This document shows positions 47,273 to 55,818 of a DNA stretch of 64,000 nt, one piece after another. Source of the DNA: an uncultured Butyrivibrio sp. (lineage in GTDB: Bacteria; Bacillota; Clostridia; Lachnospirales; Lachnospiraceae); assembly GCA_946536145.1 (NCBI GenBank), contig CAMNEA010000003.1:31553-95552 (forward strand). The letters run 5' to 3'. The position numbers and the translations under genes are program-made. Numbering within the stretch: position 1 is the first letter of the stretch; every line of letters starts with the position of its first letter. The notes below the pieces were generated by a model. The model saw only the letters and a list, made by a program, of their open reading frames with translations, did not search any database and had not been told where the DNA came from.

Positions 47273-47430
47273 CACCTCAGGCGGATGCGCACTGATTCTT
47301 CACAGAAAAATTCATGCATATTTTCGAAAACGTTTGAAATCTTATTCTTTTTTAATAGCTTTATGAGTATCACATAATATATTATATTTTGTAAATTTTT
47401 ATTTATGCAAAAGATGAGGAGGAGAGAAGA

Positions 47431-48048
47431 ATGAGAATCATTCCGTATATTACAGGTGATTACTTATGTAGGAAGACCAGACGGATGACTGCAGCAGTGC
47501 TGGTGTCTGTTATGCTGTTACAGCTGTCTGACTGCGCAGGATCAGATACCCAGGGTGGTCTTGCAGATGAGCCGGGACATGGCAAATGGATTGACTCTGA
47601 TCTGATCGGCAGTGTGAAGGCAGATGATGTGATCAGGCTGCAGGATGATTTTGCAGCAGCCGCAAATCAGGAGATCATTACATCTCTAAACCTGGATCCT
47701 GACAAGAAGGGCTGGAGCAGCCCCGATGGTGTGGGTGAACTTGTGCAGGCCAGTTAACGGGAGGTTCTTAGAGATGAGAGCATAACGGGTGCCAATGCAG
47801 ATGTGCTGAGGACTTTTGAGGATCTGGTCCTTAACTGGGACAAAAGAAATGAGCAGTGCATTGAACCTACGCGCAAGTATATAGATGATATTCAGAGCAT
47901 CTCGTCAATCGAGGATATGACAGATTACCAGGCTAGTCTTGAGAGAAATCCATTTAACCTTGGACTCATAGTTCCTACGGAGGTTATTCCTCAGATCATT
48001 CAGGTAAATAAGCATGGCAACTCAGATCGTAGCAGGAACAAATTATAA
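47431..48048 (+). pseudogene. Broken M13-family (neprilysin-like) peptidase lipoprotein
   Basis: GAGGAGGAGAG precedes the ATG, and the N-terminus is a lipoprotein signal (LVSVMLLQLSDC). The following residues (WIDSDLIGSVKADDVIRLQD, DDFAAAANQE) match the start of M13 peptidases. An in-frame TAA at 47755 interrupts it; the same frame then continues (DESITGANADVLRTFEDLVL, CIEPTRKYIDDIQSISSIED) to 48048. M13 enzymes are about 650-700 aa, so most of the catalytic part, including HExxH, is absent. It is a nonsense-broken, truncated gene. Confidence 0.75.
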
Positions 48049-48168
48049 AGCGCTCTGCACAGGCAGTGACGGGAATCTCTATGTGGTGACCTGGTACGGG
48101 ATCTTAGTGGCAATTCAAGCCTGACATCAGCAGAATGTGTCAATATCGGAGCGTATTCCGGGCGCTGA
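48014..48168 (+). pseudogene. Remnant of a cystatin-like domain protein
   Basis: In another frame at the end of the M13 remnant, ATQIVAGTNYKALCTGSDGN then LYVVTWY reads like the QxVAGxNY core of bacterial cystatin-like proteins; after a 1-nt shift it continues DLSGNSSLTSAECVNIGAYS and stops. It looks like the 3' end of a second gene fused by deletion to the M13 fragment. Confidence 0.5.
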
Positions 48169-48193
48169 TAGCTGACAATACAAGAATGATTGC

Positions 48194-48237
48194 AAAAAAA
48201 AGATAATTCATAGTGAAAATTATGAATTATCTTTTTT
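48194..48237. terminator. Bidirectional terminator
   Basis: GATAATTCATA / TATGAATTATC with an 8-nt loop. T-runs follow on both strands (TTTTTT on plus; eight T on minus). It serves the minus-strand DUF4867 gene and the plus-strand remnant. Confidence 0.9.
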
Positions 48238-48259
48238 GTTCGAAATTGTAAAAAGAACC

Positions 48260-48904
48260 TTAAGAAATATCGCCTGCGATATCAATATTTTCGCCTGTGA
48301 TGCCAACCCATGCTCCGTCGGAAGCTTCCTTGGCCTCAGCGTGAGCAAGGAGCCACTTGTTGGTTGCTGTCAGCATGCGGTCTTCCTGGTTGCGTGCTTC
48401 GAACTCAGGTTTTCCGACATTTGTTCCCTTGGGAAGTCCAACGAGAACCTGGAAGCCCGAGTCTTTGTGAGCCTGGCAGGGAGCATAGTGAAGAGCGGTT
48501 GCGAATACCTCTATCATGGTGCCTGCAGGACACAGGAATGCCTTTACCTTAGATGAGTCAATCTTGTAATCTTCGATCTCTTCTCTCTTTGCAAGAAGCA
48601 GGATAAAGTCTGTCGGTCCAAGGTTGATCTCTGATGAACGGTGATATTCAAGGCAGTTGAGCTTGGTGTTGTGACCGTTGCACCATCCAAACTGCATATC
48701 TGATCCGCCAAACAGAGAATTTGCGATAGCTTTTGCAGCCGGAAGAGACTGAAGAGCAGGCTCCTCAGCAACATAGTCCGTTCCCTCCGGGATGGGAGTT
48801 GATGCCTTCAGCGCTTCTGCAATAGCTTTTTTCTCTTCTTCGTACCCCTCGATGACCCTGCCGTAGTCGTTGAACTCAGGGTCGTTTACACTATATATTT
48901 TCAT
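48260..48904 (-). CDS. DUF4867-family protein
   Basis: A 214-aa protein with the DUF4867 pattern (MKIYSVNDPEFNDYGRVIEG, FGWCNGHNTKLNCLEYHRSS, LLAKREEIEDYKIDSSKVKA, PAGTMIEVFATALHYAPC). The repeated His/Glu positions suggest a cupin-like fold; relatives are often near sugar metabolism genes. No function is established. GAAAGGAGAAGG precedes the ATG. Confidence 0.88.
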   Translation of the reverse strand: MKIYSVNDPEFNDYGRVIEGYEEEKKAIAEALKASTPIPEGTDYVAEEPALQSLPAAKAIANSLFGGSDMQFGWCNGHNTKLNCLEYHRSSEINLGPTDFILLLAKREEIEDYKIDSSKVKAFLCPAGTMIEVFATALHYAPCQAHKDSGFQVLVGLPKGTNVGKPEFEARNQEDRMLTATNKWLLAHAEAKEASDGAWVGITGENIDIAGDIS

Positions 48905-49030
48905 AGCCTTCTCCTTTCGATAAATTTTTTGCTGGAAAATATTATAATGCTAAAGAGGAAACAATTCCTATCATTTTATAACTATTTCTTTTCAAATGTT
49001 GCTTTTTCGATACTGTTCACCCGCTTGCAC

Positions 49031-49059
49031 TTGAAACAGAATATTCCTGTCCTTATAAT
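49031..49059 (+). promoter_or_regulatory. Promoter of the wzz-epsG unit
   Basis: TTGAAA (49031-49036), 17 nt, TATAAT (49054-49059); start expected near 49066. Confidence 0.75.
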
Positions 49060-49092
49060 TTAAAAGAAAGCGCAGCTTATCAGTAAAACATG

Positions 49093-49117
49093 GTGCCCTG
49101 AAAGACACTTAGGGCAC
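49093..49117 (+). promoter_or_regulatory. Leader hairpin before the wzz-like gene
   Basis: GTGCCCT / AGGGCAC with an 11-nt loop in the 5' leader, 23 nt before the GTG start. No T-run. Confidence 0.5.
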
Positions 49118-49140
49118 ATTAAGATATGGGGAGAAAACTA

Positions 49141-50034
49141 GTGAGAGATTATGAACTTAGAGCCGTTGATCTGAAGAGGGTCTTTCGGCAGTTTAAAAAG
49201 AGATTATGGATGGTAGCCGCTGCCGCTTTGATAGGTGCGGTTTTGGGCTTTGCCTTATATACGCTCTACAGTGCGATAAAGAGTGGCAATACGGTCTACC
49301 GCATAAGGAATGACTACTACATTATTTTTAATTATAAGGACTTCCCCGAGGGCGTGGATTTTTACAACGCCTACACCTGGGACGGAATCCTGAGGGATGA
49401 CCCTATTGTGAACGTGGCGCTGGAGAACCTTCAGGGAGTAGAAAAGCAGCAGATAATTGACAGCGTGACCGGGGAGATACTTGGAGACTACCGCATACTC
49501 ACCGTGGTGGTTACGGGTACTGACAAGGAGCTGATCCAGAAGATAGCTGACGCGTATAGGATCGCACTTCCCTCCTTTGCGGACAGGATCGAGATGCTCA
49601 CAAGGATAGAGCCGTGGACCGACTCGCAGATTGAAGTTTACGATGCATATACCAGGGAGGGGAATGCGGCGTTTCTTGGAGGTTTTATAGGACTTCTTGT
49701 AAGTCTTTTTGCTATTCTGCTCTATGGCATATTTGACGATGCGATCTACACCGAGAGGGACTGGATCATGAGATATCCTGACGTGCCCTACCTCGGGAAA
49801 AGAGATACCGACGAGTATAACGCAAACAGATCATATCTTCTGAGAGCAGATGGCAGCTATATTGAGCTTGCGGCTTCAGAATTTAAGTATGACATCGACG
49901 AATTTGAGAGGATGAGGAAATCCGACGGAGTGATAATAAGGCTCTCAGCCGGTAAAGACAGGACAGATGACATGGACAAGGTCGTCTATACTCTTAAGAA
50001 GCAGGACATCAATATTGCGGGGGTAGTGGAGTAA
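49141..50034 (+). CDS. Wzz/CpsC-like polysaccharide chain-length protein
   Basis: A 297-aa protein with two membrane segments (LWMVAAAALIGAVLGFALYT near aa 25-45 and FLGGFIGLLVSLFAILLYGIF near aa 180-200) around an outside loop, the layout of polysaccharide co-polymerases. No tyrosine-kinase partner (CpsD) is nearby. I chose GTG at 49141 because GGGGAGA lies ahead of it; the track's ATG at 49126 has no ribosome site. Its TAATG stop overlaps the next start. Confidence 0.8.
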   Translation: MRDYELRAVDLKRVFRQFKKRLWMVAAAALIGAVLGFALYTLYSAIKSGNTVYRIRNDYYIIFNYKDFPEGVDFYNAYTWDGILRDDPIVNVALENLQGVEKQQIIDSVTGEILGDYRILTVVVTGTDKELIQKIADAYRIALPSFADRIEMLTRIEPWTDSQIEVYDAYTREGNAAFLGGFIGLLVSLFAILLYGIFDDAIYTERDWIMRYPDVPYLGKRDTDEYNANRSYLLRADGSYIELAASEFKYDIDEFERMRKSDGVIIRLSAGKDRTDDMDKVVYTLKKQDINIAGVVE

Positions 50035-51224
50035 TGCTGCTGTATACATTTGTGGCCGTACTTACCATACTGCTGGCGTGCCGGGTCAGGACGGCCGGAC
50101 GATCTGAATATGACAGGGCTTTTTCTGAGGCTGACAAAGGTAGCGGATATTCCTGCAAAAGAGTTTATTATGGGCTGTGCACGAGAAGAGATGCCGTGAA
50201 TTTTGTTATGGTCGCAGCTATCTTTGTTGTGCTCACAGCTCTTGCGGCCTTTCGCATAGAGGTGGGCAACGACTACGGCGCATATGTTGTGACGAGCCAT
50301 GAGATTTTCCAGCGGGGCTATGTTGTAACTGAGCCCGGGTTTAACCTGGTAGTAAGGATACTCTATACCCTGTCGGGCAAAGAGGACTACATACTCATGT
50401 TTGCGGTCTTTGGCGCTGCGATAGTAGCAATCTTCCTGAAAGTTTTGTTGGAGCAGTCAGACAGCTTTGCGATTTCTTTCTTTATTTTTATGACGATGGG
50501 CTTTTATTTAAAGAGCTTTAATACGATGAGGTATTATTTTGTTCTGGCTATCGCGACTTTTGCGCTTAGGTATCTTATGGATATCACCCCGCAGGGGATG
50601 ATAAAGTTCTTTTCCCTGATATTCTTTGCAGCCCTGTTCCATAAGAGCGTGCTGATAGTGATTCCGATGTATTTTATTGCGAGGATAAAGTGGAACAGAT
50701 GGTATCTTGTGGCCCTTGGAGCACTTGGAGTCGTGGCAGCTTTACTCCATGAGCAGATAATGAAGATAGCGCTTAGGCTTTATCCCACCTATAATGATAC
50801 CGTCTACATCGAGCAGAGCCACACCATAATAGAAAATGCAGCCCCGATATTTGGCTGCATCTTCGTGATAGCGCTGAGCATTATCTGTTATAAAGAGGCG
50901 GTTGAAGAAAGGCGCGACAATCGCATGTATCTTAATATGAATGTAATGGCGGTTGCCCTCTACCTTAGCTGCTACTGGATGCCTCTGGTCACAAGATTTG
51001 CGTACTACCTTACAACTTCCCAGATACTTCTTTTTACCAATATCATCTGCAGTATCCGGGATGGCAGGAAAAAGAAGATTATAACCTGGGCGGTCATAAT
51101 CTTCTGCATCGTGAACTTCATATATTTCCTGATGCAGGCAGACCGCGTCGGCATAAGAGTCCTGCCCTACAAGAGCTGGCTCTTCTATGAGCGCAGATGG
51201 CTCAACCAGACTGATACGAACTAG
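50034..51224 (+). CDS. EpsG-family polysaccharide polymerase
   Basis: A 396-aa membrane protein with about ten segments. AAFRIEVGNDYGAYVVTSHE is the typical EpsG start block, with YFVLAIATFALRYLM and FFAALFHKSVLIVIPMYFIA further on. EpsG proteins are thought to polymerise exopolysaccharide repeat units (Wzy role). It is translationally coupled to the Wzz-like gene, which fits a polymerase/chain-length pair. Confidence 0.88.
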   Translation: MLLYTFVAVLTILLACRVRTAGRSEYDRAFSEADKGSGYSCKRVYYGLCTRRDAVNFVMVAAIFVVLTALAAFRIEVGNDYGAYVVTSHEIFQRGYVVTEPGFNLVVRILYTLSGKEDYILMFAVFGAAIVAIFLKVLLEQSDSFAISFFIFMTMGFYLKSFNTMRYYFVLAIATFALRYLMDITPQGMIKFFSLIFFAALFHKSVLIVIPMYFIARIKWNRWYLVALGALGVVAALLHEQIMKIALRLYPTYNDTVYIEQSHTIIENAAPIFGCIFVIALSIICYKEAVEERRDNRMYLNMNVMAVALYLSCYWMPLVTRFAYYLTTSQILLFTNIICSIRDGRKKKIITWAVIIFCIVNFIYFLMQADRVGIRVLPYKSWLFYERRWLNQTDTN

Positions 51225-51249
51225 GCAGGCCGGACTTTTGACATGAAGC

Positions 51250-52995
51250 TTATCTAAGCTCGTATACATAGATCGTGTAAGGGCTTGAAGGATCGGTGTA
51301 AGTACCAATAAGTTCAAGGCCTATTTCTGAGGCGTTCGATATGTCGATCCTTGAGAAGATAAACCTGCAGTCAAGGCTCTTCAGTTCGTCCATGTTGGCG
51401 ACAAGGCGCTTGTCCTGCGGATCCATGACGCGAAGGGGAGCGTAGGTGTTCTCGTCTGATGCGGATATGAGGTTTACTCTTGCGCCCCAGCCAAGGAAGT
51501 AGGCGGAAATGGATGGGGAGCCCTCAAATGCCGGCTCTATGACCCTGGTCCACTTGTCCTTGTACTCCTGGGCGTACATCCCAAGGTACCCGTCCACGGA
51601 GGCGATGCCGTTGTAGTTTAATATCGCCGGGTGGAAGCCGTAGCTTGCAGACCACTCGCCATTATATCCTATATCACTTTTGATCTTTTTAAAGAGATCA
51701 GCTGAGTAGAACTCATTGTAGTTCACTGTGCTGGTCTCTTTCTGCTTTATGACCTTGTACGCCTGGTTGTAACAGGTGTAATAGAAGTCGTTGTAGACCT
51801 GAGGGACAAACATTACGACGAGGACGGCAAGTGCTGCAACCATATTGGCAAGGAGCCTGTAACTGTTTTTTCCAAGGTCATAGAGCCTTATAAGAACAAG
51901 GAGGAGCTCTGCGTACCAGAGGAATGTGTTGAAGTAGGCCGTTCTTGCAAACTCAAAGCCTGTGAGAGGCGGAACCAGCATCTCGAAAAGGTGTCTGAAG
52001 GGAGCGAACTGGTAGAGCCCGAAGATCAGGACGTTGAAGATGATAAAGAGCATGATGAGGTTCACAGGCTCTGTCAGCAACCTCCCTGCTTCGCCTTTTT
52101 TAATCAGACCCGCATTTATAAGGACGAGACCTGTGAGCACAACACCAAGGACTATGTAGGTGTGGGAGTCCTCCGAGTGGAAGGATGCATTTACAAACTC
52201 ATCTAAGGCCGTCTTCATGGCCTGGGCAAAGGTGAGATTGCCGTGGTCCATTGTGGTCCTTATGGTGACGGTGTCACTTCCGAGCATCGCGCCGAACAGT
52301 CTGTACTCAAAGATAATGTATCCTGCAGACAGGATAACTATTGACGTAAAGGTGCTAAGTGGGAACTTTTTATCCCTTATCCACAGGATTATCACCGCAC
52401 ATACCATGTAGCACAGGATAAAGAAGCCGTGGTATGAAAAATACGACAGGAGCGGGTAAAAGAAAACTGCCAGATACCAGGGGAGCCTCTCCTTGAAGCT
52501 GCCGGCAAAATAGAGCCTTCGCAAAATAAAGATTATAAGCGGGACAGAAGTAAAGGCAATCCCGTAGGTCGGAAATACCGGGATTAGCCCGAAGGCCGTG
52601 GCAACCATAATGACCAGCGGCTTGTATGTTTCATAGCGCTCTTTAAAGACATCCTTTGCAAGGATTACAAAGGAGAAAATCCCGATGGCGATCTTTGCGG
52701 CGTACCCTGCAAGGTATGCCCAGTAAGAGGGCAGCAGGATGTAAAAGAGATTGTAGAGATTAAACTCTGAACCGAAAAGATCCCTTGGAACTCCGTGAAG
52801 GATCGGAGCGTTCACGCCGTGGGCAAACCACAGACCTCCCTTTTTGAGCATCTCGTAGTGCCCCATAAAGAGGTCAAGATTGTCGTGGATCTGGAAGTAG
52901 CTGTTTCCGCGATACACAAGGAACACTGCTGCCTGTAACAGCAGCAGTGCCCCGACAAAATACTTATACCAGTTTTTCAAAGGTTTATGATTCAT
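51250..52995 (-). CDS. Large multi-spanning membrane protein (YfhO/DUF6044-like)
   Basis: A 581-aa protein with about twelve membrane segments and a C-terminal soluble part of about 170 aa (VNYNEFYSADLFKKIKSDIG, EPAFEGSPSISAYFLGWGAR). The early motif QIHDNLDLFMGHYEML and the layout resemble DUF6044/YfhO-type GT-C-like proteins linked to glycosylation. The assignment is by resemblance only. ATG at 52995 has GGTGAGG upstream. It overlaps the preceding minus-strand gene by 11 nt, so they form one operon. Confidence 0.65.
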   Translation of the reverse strand: MNHKPLKNWYKYFVGALLLLQAAVFLVYRGNSYFQIHDNLDLFMGHYEMLKKGGLWFAHGVNAPILHGVPRDLFGSEFNLYNLFYILLPSYWAYLAGYAAKIAIGIFSFVILAKDVFKERYETYKPLVIMVATAFGLIPVFPTYGIAFTSVPLIIFILRRLYFAGSFKERLPWYLAVFFYPLLSYFSYHGFFILCYMVCAVIILWIRDKKFPLSTFTSIVILSAGYIIFEYRLFGAMLGSDTVTIRTTMDHGNLTFAQAMKTALDEFVNASFHSEDSHTYIVLGVVLTGLVLINAGLIKKGEAGRLLTEPVNLIMLFIIFNVLIFGLYQFAPFRHLFEMLVPPLTGFEFARTAYFNTFLWYAELLLVLIRLYDLGKNSYRLLANMVAALAVLVVMFVPQVYNDFYYTCYNQAYKVIKQKETSTVNYNEFYSADLFKKIKSDIGYNGEWSASYGFHPAILNYNGIASVDGYLGMYAQEYKDKWTRVIEPAFEGSPSISAYFLGWGARVNLISASDENTYAPLRVMDPQDKRLVANMDELKSLDCRFIFSRIDISNASEIGLELIGTYTDPSSPYTIYVYELR

Positions 52996-54130
52996 AGTCC
53001 TCACCAACTGTGAACTTAGGAGTCCACTTTCCGTCTACCTTTTCAAACAGATCTGTGTTGACATATCTGTCAACAACCTCCCAGAACTCTTCCTTGGTGA
53101 TGGACAGATATTTGCAGGCCTTCTCGATGTACTGCTCTCCGCACAGGCCGTCGTATTCTTTAACGTACCACTTGCCCTCCTCGCGGCCAAACCTGCCCTC
53201 TCTTATGTCGTAGCAGATCTCATCTGTGGCGTAGCCAAAGCCGAACTTGAGGTACTTGATCATCTGGTTGGGGATCTGAAGGTCGCAGTCAAGGGCGGTG
53301 TACCTTCTGTACCTTCCAAGGTCGTGGAGGTCATCGCTCCTGCCGGTGAGTCCCCTTGCTATGGCAAAGTCAGCGTTGTATACCTGTGACCACTCTTTTG
53401 CATAGTACTGAAGGAAGATTGCCCTTATGCCCTTTGCCTGCATCTCTTCAACGGTAGGGATCTTATAAAGGAAAAGATCTTTCTCCGTGATGTTGTTGGA
53501 CAGGTCAACGAAGCTCTCTACGCTGGCGCCTCTTATGGTCTCAAGCTGCATTACGGAAAAGGCGTTGCCGGTTGTTTCCTGGTTTTTGGCTGTGCCGAGT
53601 GTAAGGGCTGCGTTCTCGCCCTGGATTATGAGAGGGATGTTGAACTTGACAGCCATGATGTAGGACGATGCCCACAGGCAGTACTCGGAGGCTGCTATGA
53701 TGTTGCCCCTCTCAAAGAAGGACTTCCTTGCAAGCTTCTTGGCGACAACAGGGTTTGGCCTTATTGATATGATGTCAAAGCCAAGGCTGTTCAGGTTCTC
53801 GATATTTTTGCGTCCGATCTCAGTGATCTCATCGGGCATGCAGTTTATGAGAAGGGGATTGAGCCCAAGCTTCTCCTTGGCATAAACGGCCTGGAAGGTA
53901 GAGTCCTTGCCGCCCGATACACCGATTATGCAGTCGTAGGTGTTGCCCCTTTTTTTGGCTTCTTCTTTTGCCTCGTCAGCAAAAGACTTAAGCTCTGCCT
54001 CACGGGCGGCCCAGTCTATCGTCTTCTTGGACTCCTCGTAGCGGCAGGCAAAGCATATCTGTTCATCATCAAATACGATGCCCGGCCTTGTATCAGGCTG
54101 AAGGCAGCGCTTACAGTATCTCATCTTCAT
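52985..54130 (-). CDS. N-acetyl sugar amidotransferase, WbpG/PseA-like
   Basis: A 381-aa PP-loop enzyme: an N-terminal four-Cys zinc-type site (YCKRCLQPDTRPG... ICFACRYEE), the ATP-binding GVSGGKDSTFQ near aa 68, and the family's RGLTGRSDDLHDLGRYRRYT region. Relatives turn an N-acetyl or acetamido group of a bacterial sugar into an acetamidino group (WbpG; PseA on pseudaminic acid). With PseI and PseG in the same cluster, an amidinated nonulosonate is a reasonable guess. AGGAGG precedes the ATG. Confidence 0.87.
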   Translation of the reverse strand: MKMRYCKRCLQPDTRPGIVFDDEQICFACRYEESKKTIDWAAREAELKSFADEAKEEAKKRGNTYDCIIGVSGGKDSTFQAVYAKEKLGLNPLLINCMPDEITEIGRKNIENLNSLGFDIISIRPNPVVAKKLARKSFFERGNIIAASEYCLWASSYIMAVKFNIPLIIQGENAALTLGTAKNQETTGNAFSVMQLETIRGASVESFVDLSNNITEKDLFLYKIPTVEEMQAKGIRAIFLQYYAKEWSQVYNADFAIARGLTGRSDDLHDLGRYRRYTALDCDLQIPNQMIKYLKFGFGYATDEICYDIREGRFGREEGKWYVKEYDGLCGEQYIEKACKYLSITKEEFWEVVDRYVNTDLFEKVDGKWTPKFTVGEDYES

Positions 54131-54191
54131 TTTTTTTCCTCCTAATATAACTGGCTAACGCTAGTATACTACAACTTTACAGTCACTTCTA

Positions 54192-54200
54192 TGGTATAAT
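54192..54200 (+). promoter_or_regulatory. Extended -10 promoter giving a leaderless transcript
   Basis: TGGTATAAT, an extended -10, ends only 6 nt before the ATG at 54207. No ribosome site lies between, so transcription should start at or next to the ATG. Confidence 0.6.
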
Positions 54201-54206
54201 TACGGC

Positions 54207-55325
54207 ATGAAAATCAGAAGAGACTATGAAAAAGACAGAGTTTATATATGCCACACCTACTATCATGCCTACATCGCAGCGGTAAAAGAGCTGGTCAAAA
54301 GGCACACAGATAAAGGGAAGGCAGACATTATACTCAGTACCATGAGCAATGACTTCGGGAGCCTTTCAGAGAGGCTTATAAGGAGCGGTATTTTTGACCG
54401 TGTATTTACATATCATGAGCAGCAGGATATCACCTCCGGGGAAGTCATGAACTATCACAGGGACAGAGGCAATATTGTGCTTAATCTCCTTCAGCGCATA
54501 ACCTACACAAGGCTCCTTGGGCAGCTTCAGGAGGACTATATCCCGACGGACCTTGCATCCTACAGGGACGTCTATGTGTTCTGCGACTCCGACCCGATCG
54601 GATATTACCTCAATTATAAAAAGATATATTACCATGCTGTTGAAGACGGCCTCAACTCAGGCAAGCTCGATGATCAGGCACGAAACGCCAACCGCGGCGC
54701 CTGGCCCCTCAAAAAGCTCATGGCCAAAATGGGGCTGATATTCATAGAGAGCGGATACAGCAGGTACTGCATCGACTATGAGGTCAACGACATAAGCGCC
54801 AACCATATGCCGCCGAAAAACACTGTTGAGGTGCCAAGGAAGGAACTTAATGACAAGCTGAGCCCGGAAGATCATGCGCATCTTGTTGACATATTCCTTG
54901 AAAACAAGGAGAATGTCATAGCACAGCTCCTTGGAAGTGATGACCCTGCAAGCGACGCAGATGGACCAAAACCTCAGGTCATGATCCTTACAGAGCCGCT
55001 CTGCGAGATGGATGTCCGCAAAAAGCTCTTTGGAGACATAATAGATATGTACAGGGGTGACAACCGCATCATCATTAAACCACACCCGAGGGACATTCTA
55101 GACTACGAGAAGGAGTTCCCTGACGTGGCGGTTATAAGGGACAAGTTCCCCATGGAGGTCCTTGGCGATATTGAGGGCTTTTGCGTCGACAAGGTAATAT
55201 CTGTCATAACCCAGATGGACAACACCTATTTTGCAAAAGAGATTGTCTATCTCGGCCTTGACTTTCTGGATAAATATGAAAATCCGGATATACACAGAAA
55301 GACAGAGAACCTGAATAAAAAGTAA
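54207..55325 (+). CDS. GT52-like nonulosonate/sialyl-type glycosyltransferase
   Basis: A 372-aa GT-B-type transferase with the signatures of sialyltransferase families such as GT52: an acidic-Gly motif in YYHAVEDGLNSG and the His-Pro motif in IIIKPHPRDILDYEKEF, plus VMILTEPLCEMDVRKKLFGD. Such enzymes move a CMP-activated nine-carbon acid onto a glycan. Its presence beside pseI and pseG supports that donor. The start has no Shine-Dalgarno site but a strong extended -10 just upstream. Confidence 0.78.
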   Translation: MKIRRDYEKDRVYICHTYYHAYIAAVKELVKRHTDKGKADIILSTMSNDFGSLSERLIRSGIFDRVFTYHEQQDITSGEVMNYHRDRGNIVLNLLQRITYTRLLGQLQEDYIPTDLASYRDVYVFCDSDPIGYYLNYKKIYYHAVEDGLNSGKLDDQARNANRGAWPLKKLMAKMGLIFIESGYSRYCIDYEVNDISANHMPPKNTVEVPRKELNDKLSPEDHAHLVDIFLENKENVIAQLLGSDDPASDADGPKPQVMILTEPLCEMDVRKKLFGDIIDMYRGDNRIIIKPHPRDILDYEKEFPDVAVIRDKFPMEVLGDIEGFCVDKVISVITQMDNTYFAKEIVYLGLDFLDKYENPDIHRKTENLNKK

Positions 55326-55348
55326 GAAGAGACATATGGAGATCAGGT

Positions 55349-55795
55349 ATGGAAATAAATATGCGAAAGGCCACGATGGAGGATGCGCTGGATATCCTCA
55401 AGTGGCGCAACGATGAAAAGAGCAGGGAAGGCTCTTTTAACAAAGAAAAGATAAATATCCCGCAGCACCTTGAATGGTACAAGAAAAAGATGTCAGATGA
55501 AAACTGCGTTATGCTCATCCTTATGGACGGTGAAGAGAAGGCGGGGCACATAAGGCTCGATATACAGGGCGATACTGCGGAGATAAGCTACATGATAGCG
55601 CCTGACCAGAGGGGGAAGGGTCTTGGAAAAGAGATCCTAAGGCTCATGGAACAGAGCGCCCCTTCGGATGTAAAGGTTCTTGTTGGATTTACACTTCCCG
55701 GCAATGAGGGATCGAGGAAGTGTTTTAAGGACAATGACTATACTGAATTTACGGCAGGTGACGTGATCTGCTATATCAAGACACTGACAAGGTAA
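55349..55795 (+). CDS. GNAT N-acetyltransferase, PseH-like
   Basis: A 148-aa GNAT protein: MRKATMEDALDILKWRNDEK opening, acetyl-CoA loop DQRGKGLGKEIL and a C-terminal GNEGSRKCFKDNDYTEF. The WRND opening and its neighbours (pseI, pseG) suggest the 4-amino sugar acetyltransferase step of pseudaminic acid synthesis (PseH), but general GNAT similarity cannot prove it. GGAGATCAGG precedes the ATG. Confidence 0.75.
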   Translation: MEINMRKATMEDALDILKWRNDEKSREGSFNKEKINIPQHLEWYKKKMSDENCVMLILMDGEEKAGHIRLDIQGDTAEISYMIAPDQRGKGLGKEILRLMEQSAPSDVKVLVGFTLPGNEGSRKCFKDNDYTEFTAGDVICYIKTLTR

Positions 55796-55818
55796 TGGAG
55801 AGTTTTGGGAGGATAAAA

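Noticed and set aside
47330-47350. Catabolite-repression (cre) site before the M13 remnant
   Set aside because: CGAAAACGTTTGAA resembles cre only loosely and precedes a dead gene.
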